From the IMG/VR virus record IMGVR_UViG_3300020123_000589, positions 62,001 to 126,000 of that record: 64,000 nucleotides of DNA, one strand, 5' to 3'. Shown piece after piece: positions 50,518 to 58,145 of this stretch. The DNA comes from a virus. A model generated the notes under the pieces. The model saw nothing but the letters and a program-made list of their open reading frames with translations, was not told where the DNA came from and did no database searches. Position 1 is the stretch's first letter. Each line of letters begins with the position of its first letter. Made by a program: the position numbers and the translations under genes.

Positions 50518-50699
50518 TTTGTTGGAGATGTGGGCATTCAGCTAAGGAACATGCTGAATTTTTACTACCAGGTAACAATGTTTATGGTTGCAAGGAATGC
50601 TGGCGTAGCCGTTCGAACAATAGTGAATTTTGTAAGCATGAATTTGAAGATAATTTAACATTTCTAGAACGCAAAGCGAAGGAACATAAACTGGCATGA
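50514..50699 (+). CDS. mini zinc protein family, member B
   Basis: A 61-residue protein overlapping member A by 4 bases (ATGA). Motifs: CWRCGHSAKEHAEF, GCKECW, and the tail DNLTFLERKAKEHKLA. Compared with member A the C-terminal consensus is weaker (ERKAKEHKL for EQLAKVRGL). Tandem copies point to local duplication. Confidence 0.68.
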   Translation: MICWRCGHSAKEHAEFLLPGNNVYGCKECWRSRSNNSEFCKHEFEDNLTFLERKAKEHKLA

Positions 50700-50881
50700 C
50701 ATACCCTAAGTGCCTAACATGTGGGCATAAGAAAAGAAGTCATTTTAGTGGTACAACTAATCTTAACGCAGACTGCGTTGAATGTATGCCAGGAGTAGTT
50801 GACGATTTTTGTATGTATAAGTATGTTCCAGATAACTTAGGACATATTGAGAAGTTGGCTAAAACTAAAGGATTAATATGA
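50696..50881 (+). CDS. mini zinc protein family, member C
   Basis: A 61-residue protein overlapping member B by 4 bases. CLTCGHKKRSHFSG, DCVECM and the tail YVPDNLGHIEKLAKTKGLI fit the family closely. It ends 9 bases before a tRNA-Asp gene, so the mRNA and the tRNAs may be cotranscribed. Confidence 0.7.
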   Translation: MTYPKCLTCGHKKRSHFSGTTNLNADCVECMPGVVDDFCMYKYVPDNLGHIEKLAKTKGLI

Positions 50882-50890
50882 GCTTTTTAT

Positions 50891-50966
50891 GGAGGTATGG
50901 TGGAATGGCTAACACGCTTCCCTGTCACGGAAGAGATTACGGGTTCAATCCCCGTTACCTCCGCCA
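50891..50966 (+). tRNA. tRNA-Asp(GUC)
   Basis: A 76-base cloverleaf with encoded CCA: acceptor GGAGGTA/TACCTCC, anticodon loop CTGTCAC (GTC) on stem CTTCC/GGAAG, T arm with GGTTCAATCC. Confidence 0.95.
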
Positions 50967-50985
50967 AAAGCTTGAAGTTTTTAAT

Positions 50986-51062
50986 CGGGCCTTCGTATAA
51001 CGCTGTACACGGTGCGCTTAATCCAGATAACCGAAGTGTAGGTTCAATCCCTACAGGCCCGA
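50986..51062 (+). tRNA. tRNA with atypical anticodon arm
   Basis: Acceptor CGGGCCT/AGGCCCG and T arm GTAGG-TTCAATC-CCTAC are perfect, discriminator A, no CCA. The centre is unusual. The best anticodon arm is GCTTA-ATCCAGA-TAACC with one C-C mismatch, giving anticodon CCA (Trp), but then the D-arm region is about four bases too long. A 4-bp alternative CGGT/ACCG exists. Identity is uncertain. Confidence 0.65.
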
Positions 51063-51084
51063 TTAAAGATTTTGGAAGATGATA

Positions 51085-51157
51085 GCCCGAGTAGCTCAAT
51101 TGGCAGAGCAATCCCTTTGTAAGGGAAAGGTTGTAGGTTCAACTCCTATCTTGGGCT
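51085..51157 (+). tRNA. tRNA-Thr(UGU)
   Basis: A 73-base cloverleaf: acceptor GCCCGAG/CTTGGGC with one G.U, D arm with GTAGCTCAATTGGCAGAGC, anticodon loop TTTGTAA (TGT) on a stem with three G-C pairs, T arm GTAGG-TTCAACT-CCTAT, discriminator T, no CCA. Confidence 0.92.
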
Positions 51158-51183
51158 GTGATCTTCTAAAGGAGATTATGTGA

Positions 51184-51447
51184 ATGTTTAAAAATTGTAT
51201 AATGGTGGGATACCACCGTGTTAATAAACGCGGTGAGAGGATTTATGCAATTAAATTTCGATGGAGTAAATGGATCGAAACAAAGAACCCATTGAAAACC
51301 TTGAATCGGTGTGGGGACCTATTTTACTTTACCCCCGAGTATCTTGAGAAGAAAGGTTTGATTGATAATTTAGGTGTTATGGAGTTGCATTACTACAGAC
51401 GAAAATATGGAAAGCTTAAGAAAGCTTGTATTTTGGAATTAAAATAA
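51184..51447 (+). CDS. hypothetical 87-aa basic protein
   Basis: AAAGGAG precedes the ATG at the normal distance, just after the tRNA cluster. The protein is basic with many Lys/Arg/Tyr (GYHRVNKRGERIYAIKFRWSKWIETKN) and has no cysteine pair or membrane segment. It may bind nucleic acid. Family not recognised. Confidence 0.6.
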   Translation: MFKNCIMVGYHRVNKRGERIYAIKFRWSKWIETKNPLKTLNRCGDLFYFTPEYLEKKGLIDNLGVMELHYYRRKYGKLKKACILELK

Positions 51448-51450
51448 TAG

Positions 51451-51621
51451 ATGAAAATTTGTAAACGATGTCAACACGATTTTGAAGAACACAATGATGA
51501 TATGGCATGTAGTAATATAACATTTGGAAAGAAAAAAAGTAAACCTCACGATGGTTTAATATTGGAAAGAAATTGCGGATATATTGATGTTGTCTGTCCA
51601 TGCCCACATTTTTTGGCATAG
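51451..51621 (+). CDS. divergent mini zinc protein
   Basis: A 56-residue protein beginning MKICKRCQHDFEEHNDD, which matches the start of the mini zinc family (CxxC.H....H). A second cysteine group RNCGYIDVVCPCPHF is at the end. It lacks the DNLxxIExLAK tail, so it is either a distant relative or a converged finger. Confidence 0.6.
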   Translation: MKICKRCQHDFEEHNDDMACSNITFGKKKSKPHDGLILERNCGYIDVVCPCPHFLA

Positions 51622-51636
51622 ACATAGTGAATTAAA

Positions 51637-53094
51637 ATGATTTACCAAATTCTTATAAATAATGTTTCTTCTCAAATAACTCCCGCCTTGGATCAGGCGG
51701 TCGTTAATGCTTTGCGTAATAAACTCTCATTTGAGATGCCAGGAATTTATTATATGAAGAAGATTAACCCTTATGCAGGTGTAAAATACTTTTTCACCCC
51801 AAAGACTCAAATTTTTCCTACTGGCTTAATCCATTACGTAAGGGATGTGTTGGATCTTTACAAAGTCCCCTATGAACAGGTTGATATGCGTAAAGCTCCT
51901 GTTTTAGGCCCCGAAATCCCATTAAAAGGTGTCCAGCTTCGAGATTACCAAGAAGATGCCGTAAAACGAGCTGTAGAGCGTCAGCGGGGCATTATAAAGG
52001 CAGGTACGGGGGCTGGAAAGTCCATTACAGCAGCTAGTTTGATTGGAAAACTAAATGTCCCAACAATTTTATTCATCCACAAGACCGATGTTTTCTACCA
52101 GCTTATAAATACCCTTGAGGATACTCTTCAAGTCCCGATAGGTAAAATTGGTAATGGCCATTGCGATATACAACGAATCAATGTTGGAATGATTCAGACA
52201 ATCGCTCGTGCTTTTGATCCCACCCTTAAAGCGGAGGAGAAGGACAATGAGTTCTTGAAAGAGAAAGGCGATGTCATTAGAAAGGTTGTACAGGAAGCTG
52301 AATGTTTGGTGGCCGATGAGACACATCATTTAGCTTCGGATAGTTTTTGGACAGTTTATAAAGCAGCAGAAAAAGCTTTTTATCGTTACGGATTTAGTGG
52401 TTCTCCTTGGCGGGATGACAATGCAACGATTATGATTGAGGGCGGAACGGCTAAACAAATTATTGATATCCCAGCCAGTACTCTTATTGATCGAGGATAT
52501 CTATCACCCGTAGATATTTACCTTTATGATTTTGAGCATGAGCGACAACCCAAGGGAATTAAATATGCAACCCTCTATAATACTGAAATTATGCTTAAAT
52601 TGGAGCGTAACAATTTTATAGTAAATTTAGCTTTAAAAGCTGCTAACTCAGGAAAGAGTGTTCTCATTGCGGTAACTAAAGTAGAACATGGAGAGTTGTT
52701 AGAAACCCTATTAAAAAAGCAAGATAAAAATGCTATATTTGTACATGGGGAATCTAATAATGAATTACGCAGGAAAGTTTTAGATGGGTTAAGTAATCAT
52801 ACTCAAAAAATTGCGATTTGTACAACTATTTTCGGGGAAGGAGTTGATTCTCCTGGATTAGATGTTCTTATAAATGCTAAGGCAGGTGCATCTAGTGTTG
52901 ATGCTTTTCAATTGGTAGGGCGTGTTCTTCGTAAAACGCAAGCTAAGAAAAAAGCTTACGTTATTGATATAAGTGACTCTGGCTGTAGATTTTTTGGGCA
53001 ACATTCATCTGAGAGATTAAAAATATATTCGACAGAGCCAAATTATAAACTTAAGTTTGTAAAAGACATTTCGCAAATTGTATTTGATGTGTAG
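51637..53094 (+). CDS. UvsW-like SF2 DNA helicase
   Basis: A 485-residue protein. N-terminal domain 1-95, then helicase motifs: Q-like RDYQEDAV, I GTGAGKS (123-129), Ia LFIHKT, II DETHH (227-231), III GFSGSPWRDD, IV SVLIAVTKVEHG, V TTIFGEGVDSPGLD and VI QLVGRVLRK. The plan matches T4 UvsW, which unwinds R-loops and branched DNA in recombination and replication. No clear Shine-Dalgarno. The HNH gene that follows is convergent, with the two stop codons one base apart. Confidence 0.88.
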   Translation: MIYQILINNVSSQITPALDQAVVNALRNKLSFEMPGIYYMKKINPYAGVKYFFTPKTQIFPTGLIHYVRDVLDLYKVPYEQVDMRKAPVLGPEIPLKGVQLRDYQEDAVKRAVERQRGIIKAGTGAGKSITAASLIGKLNVPTILFIHKTDVFYQLINTLEDTLQVPIGKIGNGHCDIQRINVGMIQTIARAFDPTLKAEEKDNEFLKEKGDVIRKVVQEAECLVADETHHLASDSFWTVYKAAEKAFYRYGFSGSPWRDDNATIMIEGGTAKQIIDIPASTLIDRGYLSPVDIYLYDFEHERQPKGIKYATLYNTEIMLKLERNNFIVNLALKAANSGKSVLIAVTKVEHGELLETLLKKQDKNAIFVHGESNNELRRKVLDGLSNHTQKIAICTTIFGEGVDSPGLDVLINAKAGASSVDAFQLVGRVLRKTQAKKKAYVIDISDSGCRFFGQHSSERLKIYSTEPNYKLKFVKDISQIVFDV

Positions 53095-53095
53095 T

Positions 53096-53734
53096 TTAAG
53101 ATTTTAATCTAATCTCTTCAAGAATTTGTCCATACCATTCGGAAATTTTTAGTAAATCACATTTTTTGTTCTTTTTAGCATTTTCAGAGATAGTTAAATA
53201 CTGAAGATTCCAACTAACATGTAAACCAGATACTAGTTTGCCTTGAAGAGGAATTATGTGATCCATGGCCATTCCTTTCGGTCTTTTTCTTTCAAATTCT
53301 TTTATTTTATCCCAATCTGCCCATGGAGGAATTCGTAATTTTCTTTCAGCATGATTTTTTATATTATTTAATCTCCAAGTTTCAGGTTTTCTGTTCTTTT
53401 TTATTTGTTCTTTATTCTTTTCCCAATATTCATGAGCATATTGGTATATTTCATTCTTATGTTCTTCTCTCCACTGCTTCATAACTTCTGGATGAGTATT
53501 CCTAAATTCTGTATTACGTTCTTTACTACAATCTCTACAAAGTTTTTGTTTGGTTCTTCCACAAATAAAAGTATCATGTCCTCGTGGACAAAATTGAACT
53601 TTTGGTTTTGGATGTGGAATACGCCGTGCCTTGGCTTTCTCATTTTTACACTGTCTGCACCCCCCATTTTTTGTACATCCTAAAATATCTTTATCGTGCC
53701 CATTTTTACAAAAACGCTCTTTTGGCCTAGCCAT
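53096..53734 (-). CDS. HNH endonuclease (minus strand)
   Basis: A 212-residue protein, the only clear minus-strand gene in the window, with its own AGGAG 6 bases before ATG. Two N-terminal zinc fingers: RFCKNGHDKDILG...GCRQCKNEKAKAR and QFCPRGHDTFICG...LCRDCSKERN (C.xGH....C..C). The C-terminal HNH core is MAMDHIIPLQGKLVSGLHVSWNLQYLTISENAKKNKKC, with DH, N and H/N residues in place. The family is common as mobile endonucleases in phages and suggests later insertion between the helicase and the phosphoesterase operon. Confidence 0.88.
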   Translation of the reverse strand: MARPKERFCKNGHDKDILGCTKNGGCRQCKNEKAKARRIPHPKPKVQFCPRGHDTFICGRTKQKLCRDCSKERNTEFRNTHPEVMKQWREEHKNEIYQYAHEYWEKNKEQIKKNRKPETWRLNNIKNHAERKLRIPPWADWDKIKEFERKRPKGMAMDHIIPLQGKLVSGLHVSWNLQYLTISENAKKNKKCDLLKISEWYGQILEEIRLKS

Positions 53735-53818
53735 AATAAACTCCTAATTTTAGTTGTTTTATAGATATGAATACTCTCTAATAACACCACATTTTATTAC
53801 ATTTTTAAACATGATTTC

Positions 53819-53847
53819 TTGACAAGTTTATAAAAGTATGCTATACT
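53819..53847 (+). promoter_or_regulatory. sigma70-type promoter
   Basis: TTGACA (53819-53824), a 17-base spacer, and TATACT (53842-53847). Transcription would start near 53854, leaving GAGGTG close to the 5' end as Shine-Dalgarno for the TTG-started gene at 53863. Confidence 0.8.
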
Positions 53848-53862
53848 ACGAAGAGGTGAACT

Positions 53863-54060
53863 TTGAAGAGTAATAGAATTCCTTGCTTATGTGGACATAT
53901 TGAATCAGTTCATATTAAACATGGAGGCATATTTAACGCACCAGATGTTATGTGTGCCGATTGTTTTTATAAACCCGGACCTGGAGGACACTGGCATTAT
54001 TTTAGTCCAGATAATTTATCTTATGTGGAAACTCTAGCAAAGGAGCGGAAATTGATATGA
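53863..54060 (+). CDS. mini zinc protein family, member D
   Basis: A 65-residue protein from a TTG start with GAGGTG upstream. IPCLCGHIESVHIKHG, MCADCFYKPG and the tail FSPDNLSYVETLAKERKLI match the family at 50311-50881, about 3 kb away and separated by tRNAs, helicase and HNH genes. It overlaps the following phosphoesterase gene by 4 bases (ATGA). Confidence 0.7.
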   Translation: MKSNRIPCLCGHIESVHIKHGGIFNAPDVMCADCFYKPGPGGHWHYFSPDNLSYVETLAKERKLI

Positions 54061-54722
54061 GTATAAAAATAGTTTGCATTTCGGACACACATCTTTCCCA
54101 CAACCAAGTAGAAATCCCTGAATGTGACCTTTTAATCCATGCAGGGGATTTTTCATTTGTTGGAAAAATGGTTGACGTTATAGAATTGAATCAATGGTTT
54201 GGAAAGCTTAAAGAGAAAGGTACTATTAAACAGGCAATTTTAATCGCTGGCAATCATGATTGGATAGCCCAAAAAAATCCTAGTTGGACCAAAGAAGCTT
54301 TTACCAACTGCATTTATCTTGACGAAGAACCTTGTGAAGTGTTTGGGCTTAAAGTATTTGGATCAGCTTGGACTCCTGAATTTAATAATTGGGCGTTCAA
54401 TGCAAAACGTGGAAAAGAGATTGCTCGACACTGGGCCAAGATTCCTGATGATACGCAAATCCTGGTAACGCATGGGCCTCCGCATGGGATTTTGGATATT
54501 AACACTGAGGAGATTTACAGCTTACCGTTAGGTCCAGATCATTTAGGTTGTGAAGAGCTTAGGAAGCGTGTAGATGAATTGAAAGAATTAAAATTGCACG
54601 TTTTTGGACATATCCACAGTTCATCAAATACTCAAACAATCAACGGTGTTCAGTTTATCAATGCCTCAGTTTTAAATGAATCTTATGAGGTAATTTATCC
54701 TCCAAGAATAGTTACGTTATGA
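54057..54722 (+). CDS. calcineurin-like metallophosphoesterase
   Basis: A 221-residue protein with the full set of metal-binding motifs: CISDTHLSH, LIHAGDFS, AGNHDW, VTHGPPHGILD and VFGHIHSSS. The family hydrolyses phosphomonoesters or diesters, including nucleic acid ends and cyclic nucleotides; the substrate here is unknown. It is closest in plan to short phage and bacterial 'phosphohydrolase' proteins of about 220 residues. It is transcribed from the promoter at 53819 with mini zinc member D. Confidence 0.85.
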   Translation: MSIKIVCISDTHLSHNQVEIPECDLLIHAGDFSFVGKMVDVIELNQWFGKLKEKGTIKQAILIAGNHDWIAQKNPSWTKEAFTNCIYLDEEPCEVFGLKVFGSAWTPEFNNWAFNAKRGKEIARHWAKIPDDTQILVTHGPPHGILDINTEEIYSLPLGPDHLGCEELRKRVDELKELKLHVFGHIHSSSNTQTINGVQFINASVLNESYEVIYPPRIVTL

Positions 54723-54892
54723 AATGCGAAGAAAAGAAACTCTACATCACCGAGCATGAAGCAATCCTTGGCAAACTGCGTACAGAGCGTAAAAGAAAGG
54801 TACGATTGCGTGTTTACAATTGCGATAAATGCAAAGGATGGCATCTCACTTCCCACCTGTTAATCTGGCAATCCCAAAAGCTCTATTTGTAA
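54719..54892 (+). CDS. small protein with CDKCKGWHLT finger
   Basis: A 57-residue protein overlapping the phosphoesterase stop (ATGA). It is basic, with KLRTERKRKVRLRVYNCDKCKGWHLTSH; CxxCxxWHLT is a motif I know from small phage and plasmid proteins. A related protein lies at 62543 (CNICSQYHLTR). Possible zinc and nucleic acid binding; function unknown. Confidence 0.6.
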   Translation: MKCEEKKLYITEHEAILGKLRTERKRKVRLRVYNCDKCKGWHLTSHLLIWQSQKLYL

Positions 54893-54923
54893 AACCCCTC
54901 TAAAAATAGCATCAAATTATCCC

Positions 54924-54952
54924 TTGACAAAATACCCTTTTCCTGCTAAACT
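54924..54952 (+). promoter_or_regulatory. sigma70-type promoter, leaderless
   Basis: TTGACA (54924-54929), a 17-base spacer, and TAAACT (54947-54952). The start of transcription is expected at about 54958-54960, on the GTG of the next gene at 54959. Confidence 0.72.
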
Positions 54953-54958
54953 GTTTAT

Positions 54959-55135
54959 GTGGAAACAGAAGAAAAGCTCTGTGAATACTGCAAACACAAA
55001 GCAAGTGATCATCGTGTTGTTAATTCTGGTGCTTGTGGTGATCCCGAATGTTGTGGTAGCGAATATGAATGGTGTGAGGAATGCGGAGAATCTTGCAGCG
55101 GTTTTGATTTGAGAGAAAGGTGGTATGGAAGATGA
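54959..55135 (+). CDS. Cys-rich small protein, leaderless GTG start
   Basis: A 58-residue protein from a GTG that coincides with the predicted transcript start. Nine cysteines in CEYCKHKASDHRVV, ACGDPECCG and WCEECGESCSG suggest two zinc sites. A longer overlapping frame (54924-55112) reads as hydrophobic and is probably a shadow, since the start and the neighbouring ATGA-type overlap with 55132 fit this frame better. Confidence 0.6.
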   Translation: METEEKLCEYCKHKASDHRVVNSGACGDPECCGSEYEWCEECGESCSGFDLRERWYGR

Positions 55136-55296
55136 AATGTTCAAAATCCTTTAAGCAAGTTCTGCTTACATCTTGGGGTATGACTGAATTACAAAAAGGC
55201 AAACCCTATGATGAAGTGAAGCTTGAAATGAAGAAATTGAATCGACTAACCACTGAAGAGATTAAAAAGATTCGATCTGAGCAAGGAGGAAAATAA
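55132..55296 (+). CDS. 54-aa hypothetical protein
   Basis: It overlaps the previous stop by 4 bases (ATGA). MKCSKSFKQVLLTSWGMTELQKGKPYDEVKLEMKKLNRL is short and helical/basic. Its end contains AAGGAGGAAAA, which serves as Shine-Dalgarno for the next gene at 55298. No family recognised. Confidence 0.55.
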   Translation: MKCSKSFKQVLLTSWGMTELQKGKPYDEVKLEMKKLNRLTTEEIKKIRSEQGGK

Positions 55297-55297
55297 C

Positions 55298-55579
55298 ATG
55301 GAAGAAAAACTTATCGTAACTATGGGTGACTTGAATACAGAACGATACTCTAATTTGTTAGAGGCGAAAGATCTTCTTGAAGTGTCAGGATTGAAATGGG
55401 AGAAGTTGAATACAATCATTGAAGAAGTTAAATCGTTAGCGCAAATTACCAACCCTAATTGGATGGGTTGGTATGATCGAGATGTATTAGAGGATATGTA
55501 TAAGCGTGGAAAAGTTGAATACGATTTGAATGGTGAAGAACCAACCATTGCTTTGGATATTTCAGAAGATGGAGAATAA
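55298..55579 (+). CDS. 93-aa hypothetical protein
   Basis: Strong AAGGAGG upstream, inside the end of the previous gene. The acidic product (MEEKLIVTMGDLNTERYSNLLEAKDLLEVSGLKWEKLNTIIEEVKSLAQI) is mostly helical, without cysteines. It is part of the run of overlapping early-type genes. Function unknown. Confidence 0.6.
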   Translation: MEEKLIVTMGDLNTERYSNLLEAKDLLEVSGLKWEKLNTIIEEVKSLAQITNPNWMGWYDRDVLEDMYKRGKVEYDLNGEEPTIALDISEDGE

Positions 55580-55580
55580 C

Positions 55581-56222
55581 ATGGACCGTTACTATTTAAG
55601 CTGTACATACTGCGAAAGACCAATGGCTGTGAATGTGGAAGTTGGCAGTACAATTGAAGAGGTTGCCGAATCCGCCTGTCCTCTTTGTGGTGAAACGGCT
55701 CTTAGAATTATGGGCCGTGTTGAAAAAACAGATATCGTTCGAAGTAAAGTAAAGGCAGCTTGTGATTTGCGGTGTACCAATGCGGTTGGTCCTAAATGTA
55801 ACTGTGAGTGTGGGAATGTCAACCATGGAACCCACAAGCTTGTAAGATATGATAAGTTCTTCCGTAAGCTTGAAATAGTTGAGAAGGATTTACTTAATAA
55901 CAATGAAGAATACTTGGCCAGGATCAAAAGGATGGCCGCAGCTAAGGTTGACATCAAGCAGCGAGTGTTGGCTTTCTTGGAATGGAAAAATAAGAAGATT
56001 TTAGATTGGTTGCAGAAGCCTGGAAATAGTTCGTGGAGATTGGCAAACGAAGAATACACAAGTTATTTGAAATACCTCGAACTAAAGAAAAGAATTGAAA
56101 AGATCGAGGATCTACGGTCGATTCAGCGCAAGATAAATCAGCTTGTCAAAATGATATCCCAAATTGGTCCAACACTCGACTATATTGAAGCCGTGGCGGA
56201 AGCGAGAGGACTTGTAAAATGA
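55581..56222 (+). CDS. Cys-rich protein with CxCxCGGxNHG-type motif
   Basis: The start at 55581 is chosen for GGAG upstream and because an upstream in-frame ATG (55530) is inside the previous gene. The 213-residue protein has CTYCERPM and CPLCGE (zinc ribbon 1-40), then ACDLRCTNAVGPKCNCECGNVNHGTHKLVRY, a pattern I recall from uncharacterised phage and plasmid proteins. A long helical part ends with DYIEAVAEARGLVK, resembling the mini zinc tail. A role in DNA or RNA metabolism is possible, but unknown. Confidence 0.65.
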   Translation: MDRYYLSCTYCERPMAVNVEVGSTIEEVAESACPLCGETALRIMGRVEKTDIVRSKVKAACDLRCTNAVGPKCNCECGNVNHGTHKLVRYDKFFRKLEIVEKDLLNNNEEYLARIKRMAAAKVDIKQRVLAFLEWKNKKILDWLQKPGNSSWRLANEEYTSYLKYLELKKRIEKIEDLRSIQRKINQLVKMISQIGPTLDYIEAVAEARGLVK

Positions 56223-56413
56223 CCCCTGAGAAACTCCTAACCAAAGAGGAACGCAAAGCCATTATAGACAAGCTTGTAGAGTACGATGCAGAGATGTATT
56301 TTAACATTGCGATTGGTAAAGGAGCAGGAGAGGCTGGTAGGATTAAGAAGAATATCCGAAGGCTTTACAATAAGTGGGATGATGCTAAGCTGTTGAGCGT
56401 GAGATTTAATTAG
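56219..56413 (+). CDS. 64-aa hypothetical protein
   Basis: It overlaps the previous stop (ATGA). It is basic and helical (TKEERKAIIDKLVEYDAEMYFNIAIGKGAGEAGRIKKNIRRLYNKW). GKGAGE is not a complete nucleotide-binding loop. Probably a small accessory protein of the operon. Confidence 0.55.
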   Translation: MTPEKLLTKEERKAIIDKLVEYDAEMYFNIAIGKGAGEAGRIKKNIRRLYNKWDDAKLLSVRFN

Positions 56414-56414
56414 T

Positions 56415-56984
56415 ATGCCACATAGTACGTTTGCAAAACGAAGAGCTTATTATAAGAGACGCAGAAAATACTTTAATAAGAAAAGTCTTGAATATTATCA
56501 TGCTCATAAAAGAAGGATGAAGAAGCAACGTAAAAAGTGGAGAGATACTCCAAAAAATAAAAAGAAACTATTAAGAGAAAAAAGAAAATATTATCGAAAG
56601 CATAGAGCTAAATTTTTACGTTGGCATAAAAAATATTATAAGAAACATAGAAGGCGCATAAGAGAACGAACAGCTTCTCCAACTATCAGGTACTCAAATT
56701 TTAGAACCAGTTCTAAAAGAAGAAAATTGGTTTGCAATATAAAATTGGAGACATATGTTAAATTAATTTCCAAACCCTGTTTTTATTGCGGTGGTAAATT
56801 AGAAAGATTTGGTATAGGACTTGATAGAATAAATAGTTTAAAAGGTTATATTGTTGGAAATGTTGTGCCGTGCTGTCCTATGTGTAATACGATAAAATGG
56901 GATCTTACTGTAAAAGAATTATTAATACACATAAAATTAATATACAAACGATTTAAAAAAGGGTACTTTAAAAAATATTTATGA
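56415..56984 (+). CDS. HNH endonuclease, McrA-type
   Basis: A 189-residue protein. The first 85 residues are extremely rich in Lys, Arg, Tyr and His, which should bind DNA. The C-terminal part has the zinc-bound HNH core: KPCFYCGGKLERFGIGLDRINSLKGYIVGNVVPCCPMCNTIKWDLTVKELL, with CxxC, a D(R)IN turn, and CxxCN. It overlaps the next gene by 4 bases, so it is embedded in an operon without breaking it. Confidence 0.82.
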   Translation: MPHSTFAKRRAYYKRRRKYFNKKSLEYYHAHKRRMKKQRKKWRDTPKNKKKLLREKRKYYRKHRAKFLRWHKKYYKKHRRRIRERTASPTIRYSNFRTSSKRRKLVCNIKLETYVKLISKPCFYCGGKLERFGIGLDRINSLKGYIVGNVVPCCPMCNTIKWDLTVKELLIHIKLIYKRFKKGYFKKYL

Positions 56985-57994
56985 ATAAAATCGTGGAAAT
57001 AAAATTTGGAAGTCATTTATATGGGTGTGCTACACAATCTAGTGATTCCGACTTTAAGGGTATTTATTTACCAACGTCCAGGCAGATCGTTCTTGGGCAG
57101 GGAAAGCATAACGTCAGTACATCACGTCCGAAGAAAGAATTTGAGAAGAATAGTAAAGATGATGTGGATTCCGAAACCTTCAGTCTCAAAGAATATTTAA
57201 AGCTGCTTTGTGAAGGACAGACGGTTGCGTTGGACATGCTTTTTAGTCCCGCCTCTTTTCATGTGTTCAAAGGGGAGCGGTATGATTTATTTCAGAACAT
57301 TTATGAGAATAAAGATAAGTTGCTTTCTAAGGGGATTTTAAGTTTCATTGGATACGCCAGAAAGCAGAGCGCGAAATACGGGATCAAAGGATCTCGCGTT
57401 CGAGCAGTAAAGGATACACTTGAATTTTTGAATACAGCTGTTTCTAATGGTGTTAACAACCAATTACTTTTAAAAGATACTAATGTAAAAAGTGGATTAG
57501 ATAATTTTATTACATCGGTTAATTCAGAATTCATTAAATATGTAGAATTGCCAGATCCTAACGGAATAATAGTACCTTATTTTGAGGTGTGCAACCGAAA
57601 GTTTCAAATGACAAATTCTATCAAATATACGTTAGCGGTTTTAAATAAAATTTACGATGAATATGGGCAACGGGCTAAGTTGGCTGAGGTTAACGATGGA
57701 ATAGATTGGAAAGCATTGAGCCATGCTGTGCGTGTCAACTTTGAAGGACAGGAACTATTGAAGACAGGATTTATTACATTTCCCTGTCCAGAAAGGAAGC
57801 TTCTTTTGGATATTAAGACAGGTAAACTTCCCTATAAAGAGGTTGAAATCCTAATTGAGAATGGATTAAAGGATTTAGAGAATGCCCAAAAAACCTCTAA
57901 ATTACCACAAAAACCCGATCTCAAATGGGCTGAGGATTTTGTGTACGACGTTTATTCTGAGATTGTCAAAAATAAACCCTTGACAATTTTATAA
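56981..57994 (+). CDS. nucleotidyltransferase superfamily protein
   Basis: A 337-residue protein overlapping the HNH stop. The N-terminus KFGSHLYGCATQSSDSDFKGIYLP carries the nucleotidyltransferase signature GS...G...SDSD with a metal-binding acidic pair. Phage members of this large uncharacterised group (COG3541-like) share this opening; their reaction is unknown. The rest is helical with CEGQTVALDMLFSP. This is the last gene before a leaderless promoter. Confidence 0.75.
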   Translation: MNKIVEIKFGSHLYGCATQSSDSDFKGIYLPTSRQIVLGQGKHNVSTSRPKKEFEKNSKDDVDSETFSLKEYLKLLCEGQTVALDMLFSPASFHVFKGERYDLFQNIYENKDKLLSKGILSFIGYARKQSAKYGIKGSRVRAVKDTLEFLNTAVSNGVNNQLLLKDTNVKSGLDNFITSVNSEFIKYVELPDPNGIIVPYFEVCNRKFQMTNSIKYTLAVLNKIYDEYGQRAKLAEVNDGIDWKALSHAVRVNFEGQELLKTGFITFPCPERKLLLDIKTGKLPYKEVEILIENGLKDLENAQKTSKLPQKPDLKWAEDFVYDVYSEIVKNKPLTIL

Positions 57995-58008
57995 AATTCT
58001 GCTATACT
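57980..58008 (+). promoter_or_regulatory. sigma70-type promoter, leaderless
   Basis: TTGACA (57980-57985), a 17-base spacer, and TATACT (58003-58008); the predicted transcription start coincides with the ATG at 58014. It lies inside the end of the upstream gene. Confidence 0.8.
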
Positions 58009-58013
58009 AAATT

Positions 58014-58139
58014 ATGAAGACAAAACAAATGAAAGCTTTTATAAAAAATTACTGGATAGCACTTCTTGGAAGCGTTGTTATTATTGGAATGTTAATTGTT
58101 GATGGCTGGATGGTTTTCAGCCAATGTTCTCTTTGGTAA
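58014..58139 (+). CDS. membrane microprotein
   Basis: A 41-residue protein with one membrane helix (residues about 14-33, WIALLGSVVIIGMLIVDGWM) after a basic N-terminus (MKTKQMKAFIKN). The predicted mRNA has no leader, so there is no Shine-Dalgarno. It is the first of two adjacent single-pass microproteins. Function unknown. Confidence 0.6.
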   Translation: MKTKQMKAFIKNYWIALLGSVVIIGMLIVDGWMVFSQCSLW

Positions 58140-58145
58140 AATAAA

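Noticed and set aside
54924-55112. 62-codon frame with a hydrophobic end
   Set aside because: It begins inside the promoter's -35 box. The alternative frame from GTG 54959 is Cys-rich, ends in an ATGA overlap and fits its neighbours.
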